Part shown: one piece after another, positions 1 to 8,531 of the stretch
Layout: the number at the start of each line of letters is the position of its first letter
Position numbering within the stretch: the stretch's first letter is position 1
Assembly: GCF_018129985.1 (NCBI RefSeq)
Contig: NZ_JAFCKT010000005.1
Span: 310,001-374,000, forward strand
Direction: 5' to 3'
DNA length: 64,000 bases
Source: Bradyrhizobium sp. SZCCT0148
Lineage (GTDB): Bacteria > Pseudomonadota > Alphaproteobacteria > Rhizobiales > Xanthobacteraceae
Notes under the pieces: generated by a model
Told to the model about the DNA's origin: nothing
The model's input: only the letters and a program-made list of their open reading frames with translations
The model's database searches: none
Translations under genes and position numbers: made by a program

Positions 1-2
1 CG

Positions 3-356
3 GCTGCGCTGCAAAGCCTGCAGGCGCGTCATATGAGCGGCGGCCGCCGCATTGCGGTGCTCGGCGACATGCTGGAGCTGGGCGATGATGCGCCGGACTA
101 TCACACCGGCCTTGCCAAGCATCTCGACGGGATCGACGGCGTCTACTGCGTCGGCCCTCTGATGCGCCATCTCTATGACGTGCTCCCGGCCGGCATGGGC
201 CTCGGCTGGCACGACGATCCCGCCACGCTGAAGCCGAGTGAGGTCGCGAACCTGCTGAAGGCAGGCGACGTCGTGGTTGTCAAGGGCAGCAAGAAGATGT
301 TCTGGGTCAACAAGTTTGTGCCGGGCCTGATGGCCGCCTTGCAGGCAAAGGCGTAA
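3..356 (+). CDS. murF: UDP-N-acetylmuramoyl-tripeptide--D-alanyl-D-alanine ligase, C-terminal part (5' end outside window)
   Basis: MurF adds D-Ala-D-Ala to UDP-MurNAc-tripeptide in the cytoplasm, the last soluble step before MraY. Only about 117 C-terminal residues are present; the frame is open back to the first base, so the gene enters from upstream. The visible part is the end of the Mur ligase C-terminal domain, with the typical run RRIAVLGDMLELG near its start and VVVVKGSKKM near its end. Identity rests on this motif pair and on the position directly before mraY, which is the usual dcw order. The gap to mraY is 85 bases. Confidence 0.9.
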   Translation, partial: AALQSLQARHMSGGRRIAVLGDMLELGDDAPDYHTGLAKHLDGIDGVYCVGPLMRHLYDVLPAGMGLGWHDDPATLKPSEVANLLKAGDVVVVKGSKKMFWVNKFVPGLMAALQAKA

Positions 357-441
357 ACTGCTTGGAAGGCGCCGTTCCCGAATCCCACCCTTTGCGGCGC
401 GCTGCCGTCGTTTCCCAGGTCGCGCGATAGGACCCGTCTGA

Positions 442-1545
442 ATGTTTTACTGGCTGATCGACCTTTCCAACACATTCACGGGCCTCGGTGCCGTTCGCAC
501 CTTCTTGAACGTGTTCCGCTACATCACCTTCCGCACCGGTGGCGCCGTCGTCACCGGCGCGCTGTTCGTGTTCCTGTTCGGGCCCTGGATCATCGATCAT
601 CTGCGCATCCGCCAGGGCAAGGGCCAGCCGATCCGGGCCGACGGTCCGCAATCGCATCTGTCCAAGAAGGGCACGCCCACGATGGGCGGGTTGATGATCC
701 TGTCCGGCCTCACGGTCGGTACGGTGCTGTGGGCCAATCCGCTCAATCCCTATGTCTGGATCGTGCTGGCGGTGACGCTCGGCTTCGGCTTCGTCGGCTT
801 CTATGACGACTACCTCAAGGTGACCAAGCAGACGACGACCGGCTTCGGCAGCAAGCTGCGCCTGCTGATCGAGGCGGCGATCGCGCTGGTGGCGTGCTAC
901 GCGCTGGTGCGGTTGAACCGCGATCCCGCATCGACCGCGCTGACGATTCCCTTCCTGAAGGACACCGTGCTGCATTTCGGCTGGTTCTTCGTCATCTTCG
1001 GCGCCTTCGTCATCGTCGGCTCCGGCAACGCGGTGAACCTCACCGACGGTCTCGACGGCCTTGCCATCGTTCCCGTGATGATCGCGACCGCGAGCTTCGC
1101 GATGATCGCCTATCTCGCCGGCAACGCGGTGTTCGCCGAATATCTGCAGATCAAATATGTCGCCGGCACCGGCGAGCTCGCGGTGCTCTGCGGCGCGCTG
1201 TTGGGCGCCGGCCTCGGTTTCCTCTGGTTCAACGCGCCGCCGGCCTCGATCTTCATGGGCGACACCGGCTCGCTTGCGCTCGGCGGCATGCTGGGCGCCA
1301 TCGCGGTCGCGGTGAAGCACGAGATCGTGCTCGCGGTGATCGGCGGCCTGTTCGTGCTCGAGGCGGTCTCCGTCATCGTGCAGGTGGTATCGTTCAAGCT
1401 CACCGGCAAGCGCATCTTCCGGATGGCGCCGATCCATCATCATTTCGAGCAGCTTGGCTGGACCGAGCCGCAGATCGTGATCCGCTTCTGGATCATCTCG
1501 GTGATGCTGGCGCTCGCCGGCCTGTCGACGCTGAAGCTGCGGTGA
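442..1545 (+). CDS. mraY: Phospho-N-acetylmuramoyl-pentapeptide transferase
   Basis: MraY moves phospho-MurNAc-pentapeptide from UDP to undecaprenyl phosphate in the inner membrane, making lipid I. The 367-residue protein has about ten hydrophobic segments and the family signatures: FYDDYLK with the catalytic Asp pair, NLTDGLDGLA, MGDTGSLALGG, and the C-terminal APIHHHFE loop. Length is normal for the family. It sits between murF and murD in dcw order. Its TGA stop overlaps a possible GTG start of murD, which suggests translational coupling. Confidence 0.97.
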   Translation: MFYWLIDLSNTFTGLGAVRTFLNVFRYITFRTGGAVVTGALFVFLFGPWIIDHLRIRQGKGQPIRADGPQSHLSKKGTPTMGGLMILSGLTVGTVLWANPLNPYVWIVLAVTLGFGFVGFYDDYLKVTKQTTTGFGSKLRLLIEAAIALVACYALVRLNRDPASTALTIPFLKDTVLHFGWFFVIFGAFVIVGSGNAVNLTDGLDGLAIVPVMIATASFAMIAYLAGNAVFAEYLQIKYVAGTGELAVLCGALLGAGLGFLWFNAPPASIFMGDTGSLALGGMLGAIAVAVKHEIVLAVIGGLFVLEAVSVIVQVVSFKLTGKRIFRMAPIHHHFEQLGWTEPQIVIRFWIISVMLALAGLSTLKLR

Positions 1546-1553
1546 TCCCCTCG

Positions 1554-2951
1554 ATGATCCCGGTCACGTCCTTTGCCGGCAAGACCGTCGCGGTGTTCGG
1601 CCTCGGCGGCTCGGGGCTTGCCTCCTGCCACGCGCTGAAGGCCGGTGGGGCCGAGGTGATCGCGGCGGACGACAATGCCGAGAATGTCGCCAAGGCCGTA
1701 CAGGCCGGCTTCATCACCGCCGATCTGCGCAATGTGTCCTGGGCGAATTTTGCTGCCCTCGTGCTCGCGCCCGGCGTGCCGCTCACCCATCCGGCGCCGC
1801 ACTGGAGCGTGCTGAAGGCGCGCGAGGCAGGCGTCGAGGTGATCGGCGACATAGAGCTGTTCTGCCGCGAGCGACGCCGCCACGCACCGAACGCGCCGTT
1901 CGTCGCCATCACCGGCACCAACGGCAAATCGACCACGACGGCGCTGATCGCGCATCTCACCAAGGTCGCGGGCTACGATACCCAGATGGGCGGCAATATC
2001 GGCACCGCGATCCTGTCGCTGGAGCCGCCGCGCACGGGCCGCGTCCACGTCATCGAGATGTCGTCCTACCAGATCGACCTCACGCCTTCGCTGGATCCCT
2101 CCGTCGGCATTCTGCTGAACGTCAGCGAGGACCACATCGATCGCCACGGTACCATCGAGCACTATGCCGCGGTGAAGGAGCGCCTGGTGGCCGGCGTGCA
2201 GGACGGCGGCACCGCGATCGTCGGCGTCGACGACGGTTTTTGCCGCGACATCGCCGACCGGCTCGACCGCGCCGGCAAGACCGTCGTGCGCATCTCCGTC
2301 AAGAATCCGCTGGCGTCGGGTCTCCACGTCGAGCACGGCAATATCGTGCGCACCTCGGGCGGTGCCCGCAGCGATATCGCAGCGCTCGGCGGCATCGGTT
2401 CGCTGCGCGGCCAACACAACGCGCAGAACGCGGCCTGCGCCGCCGCAGCCGCCCTCGCGATCGGCATCAGCCTCGATGTGCTGCAGAACGGCCTGCGCAG
2501 CTTTCCGGGCCTGGCTCACCGCATGGAGCAGGTCGGCCGCCGCGGCAACGTGTTGTTCGTCAACGACTCCAAGGGCACCAACGCGGACGCCACCGCGCAT
2601 GCGCTGTCGTCCTTTGCCGACATCTTCTGGATCGCCGGCGGCAAGCCGAAGGCGGGCGGCATCAGTGGCCTGACCGGCTATTTTCCACGCATCCGCAAGG
2701 CCTATCTGATCGGCGAGGCCGCGCAGGAGTTTTCGGGAACGCTCGGCACGGTGGCGCATGAGATCAGCCAGACGCTGGACGTCGCCGTCGAGCACGCCGC
2801 CCGCGATGCGGAAGCCTCAGGCCTGACCGACGCGGTCGTGCTGTTGTCGCCAGCCTGCGCCTCCTTCGACCAATACCGCAACTTCGAAATCCGCGGCACC
2901 AAGTTCCGCGAGCTGGTGCAGGCGCTGCCGGGCGTGAAGCCGGTGGTGTGA
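1554..2951 (+). CDS. murD: UDP-N-acetylmuramoylalanine--D-glutamate ligase
   Basis: MurD adds D-Glu to UDP-MurNAc-L-Ala using ATP in the cytoplasm. From the ATG at 1554 the protein is 465 residues. It has an N-terminal Rossmann-like motif (VAVFGLGGSGLAS), the ATP P-loop GTNGKST at residues 121-127, and the C-terminal domain with VNDSKGTNADAT and LLSPACASFDQY. An in-frame GTG at 1542 overlaps the mraY stop as GTGA and is a possible alternative start adding four residues. The open frame runs much further upstream, but that part is a shadow of mraY. Length and motifs are normal. Confidence 0.96.
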   Translation: MIPVTSFAGKTVAVFGLGGSGLASCHALKAGGAEVIAADDNAENVAKAVQAGFITADLRNVSWANFAALVLAPGVPLTHPAPHWSVLKAREAGVEVIGDIELFCRERRRHAPNAPFVAITGTNGKSTTTALIAHLTKVAGYDTQMGGNIGTAILSLEPPRTGRVHVIEMSSYQIDLTPSLDPSVGILLNVSEDHIDRHGTIEHYAAVKERLVAGVQDGGTAIVGVDDGFCRDIADRLDRAGKTVVRISVKNPLASGLHVEHGNIVRTSGGARSDIAALGGIGSLRGQHNAQNAACAAAAALAIGISLDVLQNGLRSFPGLAHRMEQVGRRGNVLFVNDSKGTNADATAHALSSFADIFWIAGGKPKAGGISGLTGYFPRIRKAYLIGEAAQEFSGTLGTVAHEISQTLDVAVEHAARDAEASGLTDAVVLLSPACASFDQYRNFEIRGTKFRELVQALPGVKPVV

Positions 2952-2953
2952 GA

Positions 2954-3349
2954 ATGTCGCGGCGACGCTGGATTGGAATTGTCGCGGCGCTTGCTGTTCC
3001 GATCGGTTTCCTCGGCGTCGTCCTCATCGACAACGTCATGCACCAATTCGGCGCATGCCGCGTCGTTCGCCAGCGCGCTTTCGCCTCGCCAAACGGTAGC
3101 CAGCTGGTCGTCGTGGTCTGGAAGTCGTGCGGAGCGACGCTACCCGACAGCACGCAAGCCAGCATTGTGGCGCGCGGCCGGACGTTTTCGCCTGAGAGCA
3201 CGCCGACTTTTCTCAGCGTGCGCGGGCACCTCGATCCCGTCGTCGCCTGGAGTAGTGAGCGGGCGGTCAGGATCGGTTTCATTTCCGGGCCCGACCAGTT
3301 CTACAAGCGCGACGAACGCGCCGGGGATGTCACGATCAGCTACGAATAG
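2954..3349 (+). CDS. Small membrane-anchored protein of unknown function inside the dcw cluster
   Basis: I do not recognise a named family. The 131-residue product has a basic N-terminus (MSRRRW), one hydrophobic segment at about residues 6-26, then a mainly beta-like soluble part with the string WKSCGATLPDSTQASI. It is probably anchored in the inner membrane with the body outside. A GTG at 2948 overlaps the murD stop as GTGA and could be the start; the ATG at 2954 is used here. Either way it is closely coupled to murD. It breaks the usual murD-ftsW adjacency, and a palindromic repeat lies just after it. No catalytic residues can be named. Confidence 0.7.
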   Translation: MSRRRWIGIVAALAVPIGFLGVVLIDNVMHQFGACRVVRQRAFASPNGSQLVVVVWKSCGATLPDSTQASIVARGRTFSPESTPTFLSVRGHLDPVVAWSSERAVRIGFISGPDQFYKRDERAGDVTISYE

Positions 3350-3352
3350 GTC

Positions 3353-3491
3353 TCTCGTGTCCCGGACGCGTGCGGCACGAAGTGACGCTGCGCAGAGCCG
3401 GGACACGGAAGATGCACGGAAAGTATCGGAGAGATGGGTTCCGGCCCTGCAGCGCACCGCAAGCGCGCTGCGCTGCGTCCGGGGCACGAGA
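3353..3491. repeat. Palindromic intergenic repeat element (family A)
   Basis: The element begins TCTCGTGTCCCGGACGC and ends with its imperfect reverse complement GCGTCCGGGGCACGAGA. A closely similar element of almost the same length lies at 60150-60286, with matching internal stretches such as GCACGAAGTG and GCGCACCGCAAG. It fills most of the gap between the unknown gene and ftsW. Confidence 0.75.
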
Positions 3492-3578
3492 CTCTTCGCG
3501 AGTTGACTGACGTCCTTAACCTCCCGGTAACCAACCTCGGCGACCAATGAACGGACCTCTCTCCGAAAGCGGCCGCCC

Positions 3579-4730
3579 ATGCTCTCCCGTGAAGAACGCA
3601 CCCCCTTTTCCGAGTGGTGGTGGACCGTCGACAAGCCGCTGATGGGCGCCATCCTGGCGCTGATGCTGACCGGGGTGATCTTGTCGCTCGCGGCAAGCCC
3701 GCCGGTTGCGACCCGGATCGGGCTCGATCCCTTCCACTTCTTCAGCCGCCACGTGATGTTCCTGCTCCCGTCGTGCCTGGTGCTGCTCGGGGTCTCCTTC
3801 CTGTCGCCGCGCGCGATCCGCCGCTCCGCTCTGATCATCTTCGCCGCGAGCATCATCCTGATCGTGCTGACGCTTGCGATCGGTCCTGAGGTGAAGGGCT
3901 CGCGGCGCTGGATCACGCTGCTCGGTGTCAACATCCAGGCCTCCGAAATCGCAAAGCCGTCCTTCGTCGTCATCGCCGCCTGGCTGTTCGCGGAATCGAC
4001 CAAGCGGCCGGAGATGCCGGCCACCACGATGGCGCTGGTGCTGCTCCTGATGCTGGTGGCGCTGCTGGTGATGGAGCCGGACTTCGGCCAGACCATGCTG
4101 ATCCTGATGGTGTGGGGCTCGCTGTTCTTCATCGCAGGCATGCGCATGATCTGGGTCTTTGGCCTCGCAGGTATCGGCGCGGCCGGCCTGTTCAGTGCTT
4201 ATCTGTTCGTCCCGCACGTGGCGGGACGCATCAAGCGCTTCATGAACCCGGCCTCCGGCGACACCTTCCAGGTCGATACCGCCATGGAGGCCTTCTACAA
4301 CGGCGGCTGGTTCGGACTCGGGCCGGGCGAGGGCATCGCCAAGCGCAGCCTGCCGGACAGTCATACCGACTTCGTATTCGCGGTCGCCGCCGAAGAGTTC
4401 GGCATCATCCTGTGCCTCGCGATGCTGGCGCTGTTCGCCTTCGTCGTTATCCGCACGTTGTCGCGCGCCTATGCCAATGAAGACATGTTTTCGCGCTTCG
4501 CGGCCTCGGGCCTCGCGATCCTGTTCGGCGTGCAGGCCGCGATCAACATGTCGGTCAACCTCCAGCTGATCCCCGCCAAGGGCATGACGCTGCCGTTCAT
4601 CTCCTATGGCGGCTCCTCGATCGTGTCACTTGCCTATGGCGTCGGCATGATGCTGGCGCTGACGCGGCTGCGCCCGCGCACCGAGGTCGAGGCCAGCGGC
4701 CATGCCGAGGCGATGCGCAGTTACGCGTAA
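3579..4730 (+). CDS. ftsW: Septal peptidoglycan polymerase FtsW (SEDS family)
   Basis: FtsW is the SEDS-family glycosyltransferase that polymerises lipid II at the division site with its partner penicillin-binding protein FtsI. The 383-residue protein is highly hydrophobic with about ten membrane segments and a short cytoplasmic N-terminus rich in Trp (EWWWTVDKP). It shows the SEDS signatures KGSRRWI, the AMEAFYNGGWFGLGPGEG loop, and PAKGMTLPFISYGGSS near the C-terminus. It lies in its normal place before murG. Distinction from RodA rests on this dcw context. The ATG at 3579 follows a gap filled by a repeat element. Confidence 0.96.
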   Translation: MLSREERTPFSEWWWTVDKPLMGAILALMLTGVILSLAASPPVATRIGLDPFHFFSRHVMFLLPSCLVLLGVSFLSPRAIRRSALIIFAASIILIVLTLAIGPEVKGSRRWITLLGVNIQASEIAKPSFVVIAAWLFAESTKRPEMPATTMALVLLLMLVALLVMEPDFGQTMLILMVWGSLFFIAGMRMIWVFGLAGIGAAGLFSAYLFVPHVAGRIKRFMNPASGDTFQVDTAMEAFYNGGWFGLGPGEGIAKRSLPDSHTDFVFAVAAEEFGIILCLAMLALFAFVVIRTLSRAYANEDMFSRFAASGLAILFGVQAAINMSVNLQLIPAKGMTLPFISYGGSSIVSLAYGVGMMLALTRLRPRTEVEASGHAEAMRSYA

Positions 4731-4735
4731 CTTTT

Positions 4736-4815
4736 CGTCATTGCGAGCGTAGCGAAGCAATTCAAAATTGCTCCGCGGGGACAAACTGGATTGCTTCGCT
4801 GCGCTCGCAATGACG
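4736..4815. repeat. Palindromic intergenic repeat element (family B, GTCATTGCGAGCG type)
   Basis: An 80-base element that starts CGTCATTGCGAGCG and ends CGCTCGCAATGACG. The outer 26 bases on each side are reverse complements with one mismatch. It begins 5 bases after the ftsW stop and ends 25 bases before the murG start, so it must be transcribed within the dcw operon. Strong cruciform or RNA hairpin potential is directly visible. Confidence 0.85.
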
Positions 4816-4840
4816 GCGGAGGCCCTGTAAAAGGGCCCTT

Positions 4841-5941
4841 ATGGACACCTCCCCCTTGATTCTTCTCGCCGCGGGCGGCACCGGCGGCCATCTGTTTCCG
4901 GCCGAGGCGCTCGGCGTCGAATTGATCCGGCGCGGCTTTCGCGTCCGCCTCGTTACGGATGAGCGCGCGCTGCGCTATAGCGGGCTGTTCACCAAGGACA
5001 TGATCGATGTGGTCGCGAGCGAAACCGCGCGAGGCCGCAATCCGCTCCAGCTCGCCTATGCCGGCCTCACGCTCGCCGCCGGTACGCTGGCTGCCTATAA
5101 GCTGATCAAGCGGTTGAAGCCCGTCGCCGTCGTCGGCTTTGGCGGCTATCCGACGCTGCCGCCGCTGGTCGCGGCCAAATTCGCCGGCGTGCCCGGCATC
5201 ATCCACGACGCCAATGCCGTGCTCGGCCGCGCCAACCGGTTCCTGTCGAGCCGCGTACGCGCCATCGCGACGTCATTGCCCGGCGTGCTCGATCGCGATC
5301 CCGCCCTTTCAGGAAAGACCACGACGGTCGGCACACCGATGCGGCCCGCGGTCCTCGCCGCGGCAGCCGTGCCATATGCCGCGCCTGAGGTGAACGGTCC
5401 GCTGCGCCTGCTCGTCGTCGGCGGCAGCCAAGGCGCGCGCATCATGGCCGACATCGTGCCGGGCGCGATCGAGCGGCTCGAGCCTGCGCTGTGGAGCCGG
5501 CTGATCCTCACCCAGCAGGTGCGCGACGAGGACATGGCGCGCGTGCGCGCGGTCTACGAAAGGCTCAAGATCGAGGTGGAGCTGGCGCCGTTCTTCACCG
5601 ATTTGCCTGCACGGCTGGCTTCCAACCATCTCGTTATATCGCGCTCCGGCGCCGGCACGGTCGCCGAGCTCGCGGCGATCGGCCGGCCCTCGATCCTGGT
5701 GCCATTGCCGGGCTCGATCGATCAGGACCAATTCGCCAATGCCGGCGTGCTGGTCACGGTCGACGGCGCGGTCCGCATCCCGCAGACCGATTTCAGCTCA
5801 GACCGGCTGGCCTCCGAAATCTCCACCTTCGCCGCCGAGCCCGCGCGCCTTGCCGCCATGGCCGCAGCCGCGAAGGGGGCAGGTCGGCTCGACGCCGCCG
5901 AGCGGCTGGCTGATCTCGTGGCCAAAGTCGCGGGAATCTGA
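4841..5941 (+). CDS. murG: UDP-N-acetylglucosamine--lipid I N-acetylglucosaminyltransferase
   Basis: MurG adds GlcNAc to lipid I on the cytoplasmic face of the membrane, giving lipid II. The 366-residue protein is a GT28 glycosyltransferase. It has the glycine-rich N-terminal loop AAGGTGGHLFPA (residues 10-21), the VGFGGYPTLP motif, HDANAVLGRANR, and in the C-terminal domain VVGGSQGAR, SRSGAGTVAELAAIGRP and DQDQFANA, which form the UDP-GlcNAc site. Length is normal. The start follows a palindromic repeat and has only a weak ribosome binding site. Confidence 0.97.
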   Translation: MDTSPLILLAAGGTGGHLFPAEALGVELIRRGFRVRLVTDERALRYSGLFTKDMIDVVASETARGRNPLQLAYAGLTLAAGTLAAYKLIKRLKPVAVVGFGGYPTLPPLVAAKFAGVPGIIHDANAVLGRANRFLSSRVRAIATSLPGVLDRDPALSGKTTTVGTPMRPAVLAAAAVPYAAPEVNGPLRLLVVGGSQGARIMADIVPGAIERLEPALWSRLILTQQVRDEDMARVRAVYERLKIEVELAPFFTDLPARLASNHLVISRSGAGTVAELAAIGRPSILVPLPGSIDQDQFANAGVLVTVDGAVRIPQTDFSSDRLASEISTFAAEPARLAAMAAAAKGAGRLDAAERLADLVAKVAGI

Positions 5942-5971
5942 GCCGAAGCGGACCGATTTTCGTATTTTTGC

Positions 5972-6123
5972 CGTCATGGCCGGGCTTGTCACATGAAGTC
6001 GGATTTATCCGACTTCACACTTTCAAAGGTAACGGCACTCGGTATACCGAGTGCCTATGCATCCACGTCTTGCATGAAGTAGCTTGGGATTCGTGGATGG
6101 CCGGGACAAGCCCGGCCATGACG
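5972..6123. repeat. Palindromic repeat element with nested hairpins between murG and murC (family C)
   Basis: The 152-base element is bounded by a perfect 19-base inverted repeat: CGTCATGGCCGGGCTTGTC at 5972-5990 and its exact reverse complement at 6105-6123. Two further near-perfect palindromes lie inside, GAAGTCGGATTTATCCGACTTC and GGCACTCGGTATACCGAGTGCC. The right end is only 20 bases before the murC ATG, so the element covers the murC leader. Confidence 0.9.
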
Positions 6124-6143
6124 ACGGAACCACGGGATAAGCC

Positions 6144-7544
6144 ATGAGACTGCCGCGCGAGATCGGACCCATCCACTTCGTCGGGATCGGCGGGATCGGC
6201 ATGAGCGGCATCGCCGAGGTGCTGGTCAATCTCGGCTATACCGTGCAGGGCTCGGACGCTTCCGACAATTACAATCTCGACCGCCTTCGCAAGAAGGGCG
6301 CGAAGGTGTCGGTCGGCCACAAGGCCGAGAATGTCGACGGCGCCGAGGTCGTCGTGGTCTCCACCGCGATCAAACGCGACAATCCGGAATTGATGGCGGC
6401 GCGCGAGCGTCGCATTCCCGTGGTGCGCCGCGCCGAGATGCTGGCCGAGCTGATGCGGCTGAAGAGCTGCGTCGCGATCGCCGGCACCCATGGCAAGACC
6501 ACGACGACCACGATGGTCGCGACGCTGCTCGATGCCGGCGGTCTCGATCCCACCGTCATCAACGGCGGCATCATCAACGCCTACGGCTCCAACGCGCGGC
6601 TTGGCGCGGGCGAATGGATGGTGGTGGAAGCCGACGAGAGCGACGGCACCTTCCTGAAGCTGCCGACCGAGGTCGCGATCGTCACCAATGTCGACCCCGA
6701 ACATCTCGATCATTTCAAGACCTTCGAGGCCGTGCAGGACGCCTTCCGCCATTTCGTCGAGAATTTGCCGTTCTACGGCTTCGCCGTGATGTGCATCGAT
6801 CATCCCGTGGTGCAGAGCCTGGTCGGCAAGATTGAGGATCGTCGCATCATCACTTACGGCGAGAATCCGCAGGCCGATGCGCGGCTCGTCGACCTGACCG
6901 CAGGCGGCGGTGGTTCGAAATTCAAGGTCGTCATCCGCGATAAGGCCGGTACAGAGCATGAGATCGCCGACCTCTCGCTGCCGATGCCCGGCCGTCATAA
7001 CGCGTCCAACGCGACGGCCGCAATCGCCGTTGCACACGCGCTCGGCGTTTCCGACGATAAGATCCGCAGCGCCATGGCCGGCTTCGGTGGCGTCAAGCGC
7101 CGTTTCACCAAGACCGGCGAGTGGAACGGCGTCACCGTGATCGACGATTACGGCCATCACCCCGTCGAGATCGCAGCGGTGCTGAAGGCGGCGCGCGATT
7201 CCTACAACGGCAAGGTGATCGCCGTGGTGCAGCCGCATCGCTACACGCGCCTGCAATCGCTGTTCGAGGAGTTCTGCACCTGCTTCAACGATGCCGATGC
7301 GGTCATCGTCGCCGATGTCTATGCCGCGGGCGAAGCGCCGATCGAGGGTATTGATCGCGACCATTTCGTGGCGGGCCTGCGCGCCCATGGCCACCGCGAG
7401 GTTGTCCCGTTGCCGGGCGCGACGGAACTCGCGGGCATCGTCAAGGGATTGGCGAAGTCGGGCGATCTCGTCGTGTGCTTGGGTGCCGGTAACATCACGC
7501 AATGGGCGTATGCGCTGCCGGACGAATTGAAGGCGTTGGGGTAG
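6144..7544 (+). CDS. murC: UDP-N-acetylmuramate--L-alanine ligase
   Basis: MurC joins L-Ala to UDP-MurNAc with ATP, the first amino acid addition of the peptidoglycan stem. The 466-residue protein has the N-terminal HFVGIGGIGMSGIAE motif, the P-loop GTHGKTTTT at about residues 114-122, the VEADESDGTF motif, and C-terminal VIDDYGHHPVEI and QPHRYTRL. These are the standard MurC signatures, and the length is usual. The murB GTG start follows its TAG stop by four bases. The murC leader is taken up by a palindromic repeat. Confidence 0.97.
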   Translation: MRLPREIGPIHFVGIGGIGMSGIAEVLVNLGYTVQGSDASDNYNLDRLRKKGAKVSVGHKAENVDGAEVVVVSTAIKRDNPELMAARERRIPVVRRAEMLAELMRLKSCVAIAGTHGKTTTTTMVATLLDAGGLDPTVINGGIINAYGSNARLGAGEWMVVEADESDGTFLKLPTEVAIVTNVDPEHLDHFKTFEAVQDAFRHFVENLPFYGFAVMCIDHPVVQSLVGKIEDRRIITYGENPQADARLVDLTAGGGGSKFKVVIRDKAGTEHEIADLSLPMPGRHNASNATAAIAVAHALGVSDDKIRSAMAGFGGVKRRFTKTGEWNGVTVIDDYGHHPVEIAAVLKAARDSYNGKVIAVVQPHRYTRLQSLFEEFCTCFNDADAVIVADVYAAGEAPIEGIDRDHFVAGLRAHGHREVVPLPGATELAGIVKGLAKSGDLVVCLGAGNITQWAYALPDELKALG

Positions 7545-7548
7545 GGCA

Positions 7549-8469
7549 GTGGGATTCCCCGACCTCACGCCTGATCTCAAAGCCGCGATGCCGGACCTTC
7601 GTGGCCGCCTGCTCGCCAACCAGTCGCTCGCCGAACTGACCTGGTTTCGCGTCGGTGGCCCGGCGCAGGTGCTGTTCACGCCGGCGGACGAGGACGATCT
7701 CGCATACTTCCTCGCGCATCTCGCGCCGGACATTCCCGTCCATGTCGTCGGCGTCGGCTCCAATCTCATTGTGCGCGACGGCGGCATTGCGGGCGTCGTG
7801 ATCCGCCTGGCACCGCGCGCCTTTGGCGAGACGAGCGCGAGTGGCGACACCGTCACCGCCGGCGCTGCCGCGCTCGACAAGCGCGTGGCGGAAGTGGCGG
7901 CGTCGGCCAATATCGGCGGGCTGGAATTCTATTTCGGCATTCCCGGCACCATCGGCGGCGCATTACGCATGAATGCCGGCGCCAATGGCGGCGAGACCAA
8001 GGATGTGCTGGTCGAAGCGCGCGGCATCGGGCGCGACGGCACGAAGCACGTCTTCTCCAACGCCGATATGAAATTCGTCTATCGCAACAGCGGCGTCGAT
8101 CCCTCCATCATCTTCACGTCCGCGCGCTTTCGCGGCGAGATCAGGGACGCGGAAGCGATCCGCGCGCGCATGGCGGAGGTGCAGGGCCATCGCGAGACCG
8201 CGCAGCCGATCCGCGAGAAGACCGGCGGCTCGACCTTCAAGAACCCGCCCGGCCAATCGGCCTGGAAACTGGTCGATGCGGCCGGCTGCCGCGGCCTGCG
8301 CGTCGGAGGTGCCGAGGTCTCCGAGATGCACTGCAATTTCCTGATCAATACGGGCGATGCCACCGCACACGACATCGAGGCGCTGGGCGAGACCGTGCGC
8401 GAACGGGTGAAGGCAAATTCCGGAATTGAGCTACACTGGGAAATCAAGCGGATCGGGATTCCCGCGTGA
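7549..8469 (+). CDS. murB: UDP-N-acetylenolpyruvoylglucosamine reductase
   Basis: MurB is the FAD- and NADPH-dependent reductase that makes UDP-MurNAc from UDP-GlcNAc-enolpyruvate. The 306-residue protein shows the FAD-binding VGVGSNLIVRDGGIAGVVIRL region, GLEFYFGIPGTIGGALRMNAG, YRNSG, the GGSTFKNP motif with the catalytic Ser, and the SEMHCNFLIN end with the active-site Glu, as in type I enzymes. A GTG start at 7549, four bases after the murC stop, is used because no better start lies within the frame. Position between murC and ddl is normal for rhizobia. Confidence 0.96.
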   Translation: MGFPDLTPDLKAAMPDLRGRLLANQSLAELTWFRVGGPAQVLFTPADEDDLAYFLAHLAPDIPVHVVGVGSNLIVRDGGIAGVVIRLAPRAFGETSASGDTVTAGAAALDKRVAEVAASANIGGLEFYFGIPGTIGGALRMNAGANGGETKDVLVEARGIGRDGTKHVFSNADMKFVYRNSGVDPSIIFTSARFRGEIRDAEAIRARMAEVQGHRETAQPIREKTGGSTFKNPPGQSAWKLVDAAGCRGLRVGGAEVSEMHCNFLINTGDATAHDIEALGETVRERVKANSGIELHWEIKRIGIPA

Positions 8470-8531
8470 GTGTCATTCCGGCTCGCGACTTCGTCGCGCC
8501 CTGGAAGGACGAACGAAAGAGATTGCGGACA

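Noticed and set aside
307..1443. Long minus-strand frame over mraY (378 codons)
   Set aside because: Antisense shadow of mraY; Arg/His/Glu-rich composition typical of GC-rich antisense frames, no motifs.
6015..7910. Long minus-strand frame over murC and murB (631 codons)
   Set aside because: Shadow frame crossing two clear genes and the intergenic repeat; no recognisable domain.
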